Shown here: piece after piece, positions 14,045-14,429 of the stretch | How the letters are laid out: each line of letters starts with the position of its first letter | Numbering within the stretch: position 1 is the stretch's first letter | Notes under the pieces: generated by a model | What the model saw: the letters and a program-made list of their open reading frames with translations, nothing else | Told to the model about the DNA's origin: nothing | The model's database searches: none | DNA from: Anaerolineales bacterium UBA3940 | Lineage (GTDB): Bacteria; Chloroflexota; Anaerolineae; Aggregatilineales; UBA3940 | Reading direction: 5' to 3' | Length of the DNA stretch: 14,429 nucleotides | Assembly (NCBI GenBank): GCA_002385675.1 | Contig: DGDY01000225.1 | Location: 3,475-17,903 of the forward strand | Made by a program: the position numbers and the translations under genes

Positions 14045-14073
14045 GTAGGGGCGGGTCTCAGACCCGCCCCTAC
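14045..14073. repeat. GTAGGGGCGGG palindrome
   Basis: GTAGGGGCGGGTCT (14045-14058) and AGACCCGCCCCTAC (14060-14073) form a perfect 14-bp inverted repeat around one central C. It is nearly identical to 10921-10949. It lies in the spacer between the methyltransferase gene and tRNA-Thr. The remaining DNA in 13760-14233 shows no credible gene. Confidence 0.9.
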
Positions 14074-14192
14074 CAATCCCTCGACATCCCCGCCCCCGGC
14101 TGCTAGACTTGCAAATGATGCACGAGGAGCCGCCCGGCGCGGGGAACGAACGTTGAAGCCAGATAAGAATCGCAAAGAATCCGCAAAATTCG

Positions 14193-14221
14193 TTGCCTGT
14201 TGCACGGTGATTTGGTATAAT
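14193..14221 (+). promoter_or_regulatory. tRNA-Thr promoter
   Basis: A consensus -10 TATAAT (14216-14221) is preceded by TGG, an extended -10. The -35 TTGCCT (14193-14198, 4/6) stands 17 nt upstream. Transcription would start near 14228, a few bases before the mature tRNA 5' end at 14234. Confidence 0.75.
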
Positions 14222-14233
14222 TCGCCTCGTCAT

Positions 14234-14306
14234 GCCACCCTAGCTCAATCGGCAGAGCAGGCGCTTCGTAAGCGTCAGGTTATCGGTTCAAGTCCGATGG
14301 GTGGCT
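14234..14306 (+). tRNA. tRNA-Thr (anticodon CGU)
   Basis: This 73-nt tRNA forms a full cloverleaf. The acceptor stem is GCCACCC/GGGTGGC. The D arm is GCTC/GAGC with an AATCGGCA loop. The anticodon stem GGCGC/GCGTC has one G-U pair, and the loop TTCGTAA places CGT at 14267-14269, reading ACG codons. The T arm is ATCGG/CCGAT with canonical loop TTCAAGT. G1-C72, C2-G71 and anticodon bases G35 and U36 agree with threonine identity. The 3' CCA is not encoded. The discriminator is T. Confidence 0.96.
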
Positions 14307-14309
14307 TCC

Positions 14310-14340
14310 CGCCCCGGAATCGCCTTCCGGGGCGTTTTTT
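14310..14340 (+). terminator. Intrinsic terminator after tRNA-Thr
   Basis: A 10-bp perfect GC-rich stem, CGCCCCGGAA (14310-14319) and TTCCGGGGCG (14325-14334), has a 5-nt loop and is followed at once by six T. It starts 3 nt after the tRNA, so the tRNA is probably a single-gene transcript. Confidence 0.92.
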
Positions 14341-14373
14341 GTACCCATCCTTCTCAATTTCACAGGAGATATG

Positions 14374-14429
14374 ATGCCGGAGCAGGCCCCCCTCTCCCAA
14401 CCCATCACGATTGCGGTTGCAGGCGGCAG
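14374..14429 (+). CDS. Probable uridine kinase, 5' end only
   Basis: The reading frame opens with MPEQAPLSQPITIAVAGG and is cut by the window edge after the second glycine. ITIAVAGG resembles the start of the Walker A strand and loop in uridine kinase (Udk) and related P-loop kinases, where GSGSGKTT would follow. ATG 14374 is preferred over the adjacent ATG 14371 because AGGAG (14364-14368) is 5 nt from it. Only 18 complete residues are visible, so phosphoribulokinase or another P-loop protein remains possible. Confidence 0.5.
   Translation, partial: MPEQAPLSQPITIAVAGG

Noticed and set aside
14115..14156. Tiny open frame of 13 codons before tRNA-Thr
   Set aside because: It has no ribosome binding site and no similarity to a known leader peptide. 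It is probably chance.
12893..14374. Plus-strand open frame running through the methyltransferase gene, repeats and tRNA
   Set aside because: It crosses an intact tRNA gene and palindromic repeats and is antisense to a clear two-domain enzyme.
14387..14401. CCCTCTCCC repeat extending into the kinase gene
   Set aside because: The short match to the hairpin arms at 13897-13964 is low-complexity and unpaired here, and it encodes a plausible N-terminus.

Overview
The window is high-GC, densely coding bacterial DNA carrying housekeeping metabolism, DNA repair and translation genes. Between the genes lie short palindromic repeats of several families. The gene set fits a member of the Chloroflexota: a bifunctional homocysteine methyltransferase/methylenetetrahydrofolate reductase, a RecJ with a long C-terminal extension, a gatC-gatA pair without gatB, and many GTAGGGGCGGG-type intergenic palindromes. 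The phylum is an inference from gene content and repeat style, with no marker gene behind it.

Layout. (1) 1-2726, minus: acnA (aconitase), nearly complete, with its last residues beyond the left edge. (2) 2727-3432: a divergent intergenic region dominated by packed hairpins, including a tandem duplication of a ~170-bp block that holds eight back-to-back hairpins. (3) 3433-8773, plus: recJ, then after a short gap with its own likely promoter a tight three-gene unit of a two-BON-domain protein, an alanine dehydrogenase-like oxidoreductase lacking the usual Lys75, and an acetyl-CoA hydrolase/4-hydroxybutyrate CoA-transferase family enzyme. (4) 8774-10949: gatC-gatA, bracketed on both sides by the same three repeat families in opposite order. 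(5) 11013-11878, plus: a compact operon of a tiny glycine-rich membrane protein, a four-helix membrane protein and a 70-residue HTH regulator. Both gene junctions are 4-nt stop/start overlaps, and the promoter has a perfect 18-bp palindrome across its spacer and -10 box. (6) 13759-11885, minus: homocysteine S-methyltransferase fused to methylenetetrahydrofolate reductase, convergent with the HTH gene 6 nt away. (7) 13760-14233: repeat-rich spacer. (8) 14234-14306: tRNA-Thr(CGU) with a near-consensus promoter and an intrinsic terminator. (9) 14374 to the end: the first codons of a probable uridine kinase.

The genes do not form one pathway. AcnA (TCA cycle), the Ald-like enzyme and the CoA-transferase all touch central carbon and amino/short-chain acid metabolism. 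GatCA and tRNA-Thr serve translation, and the bifunctional enzyme serves methionine and one-carbon metabolism. The least explained parts are the self-regulated-looking membrane/HTH operon and the hairpin arrays.
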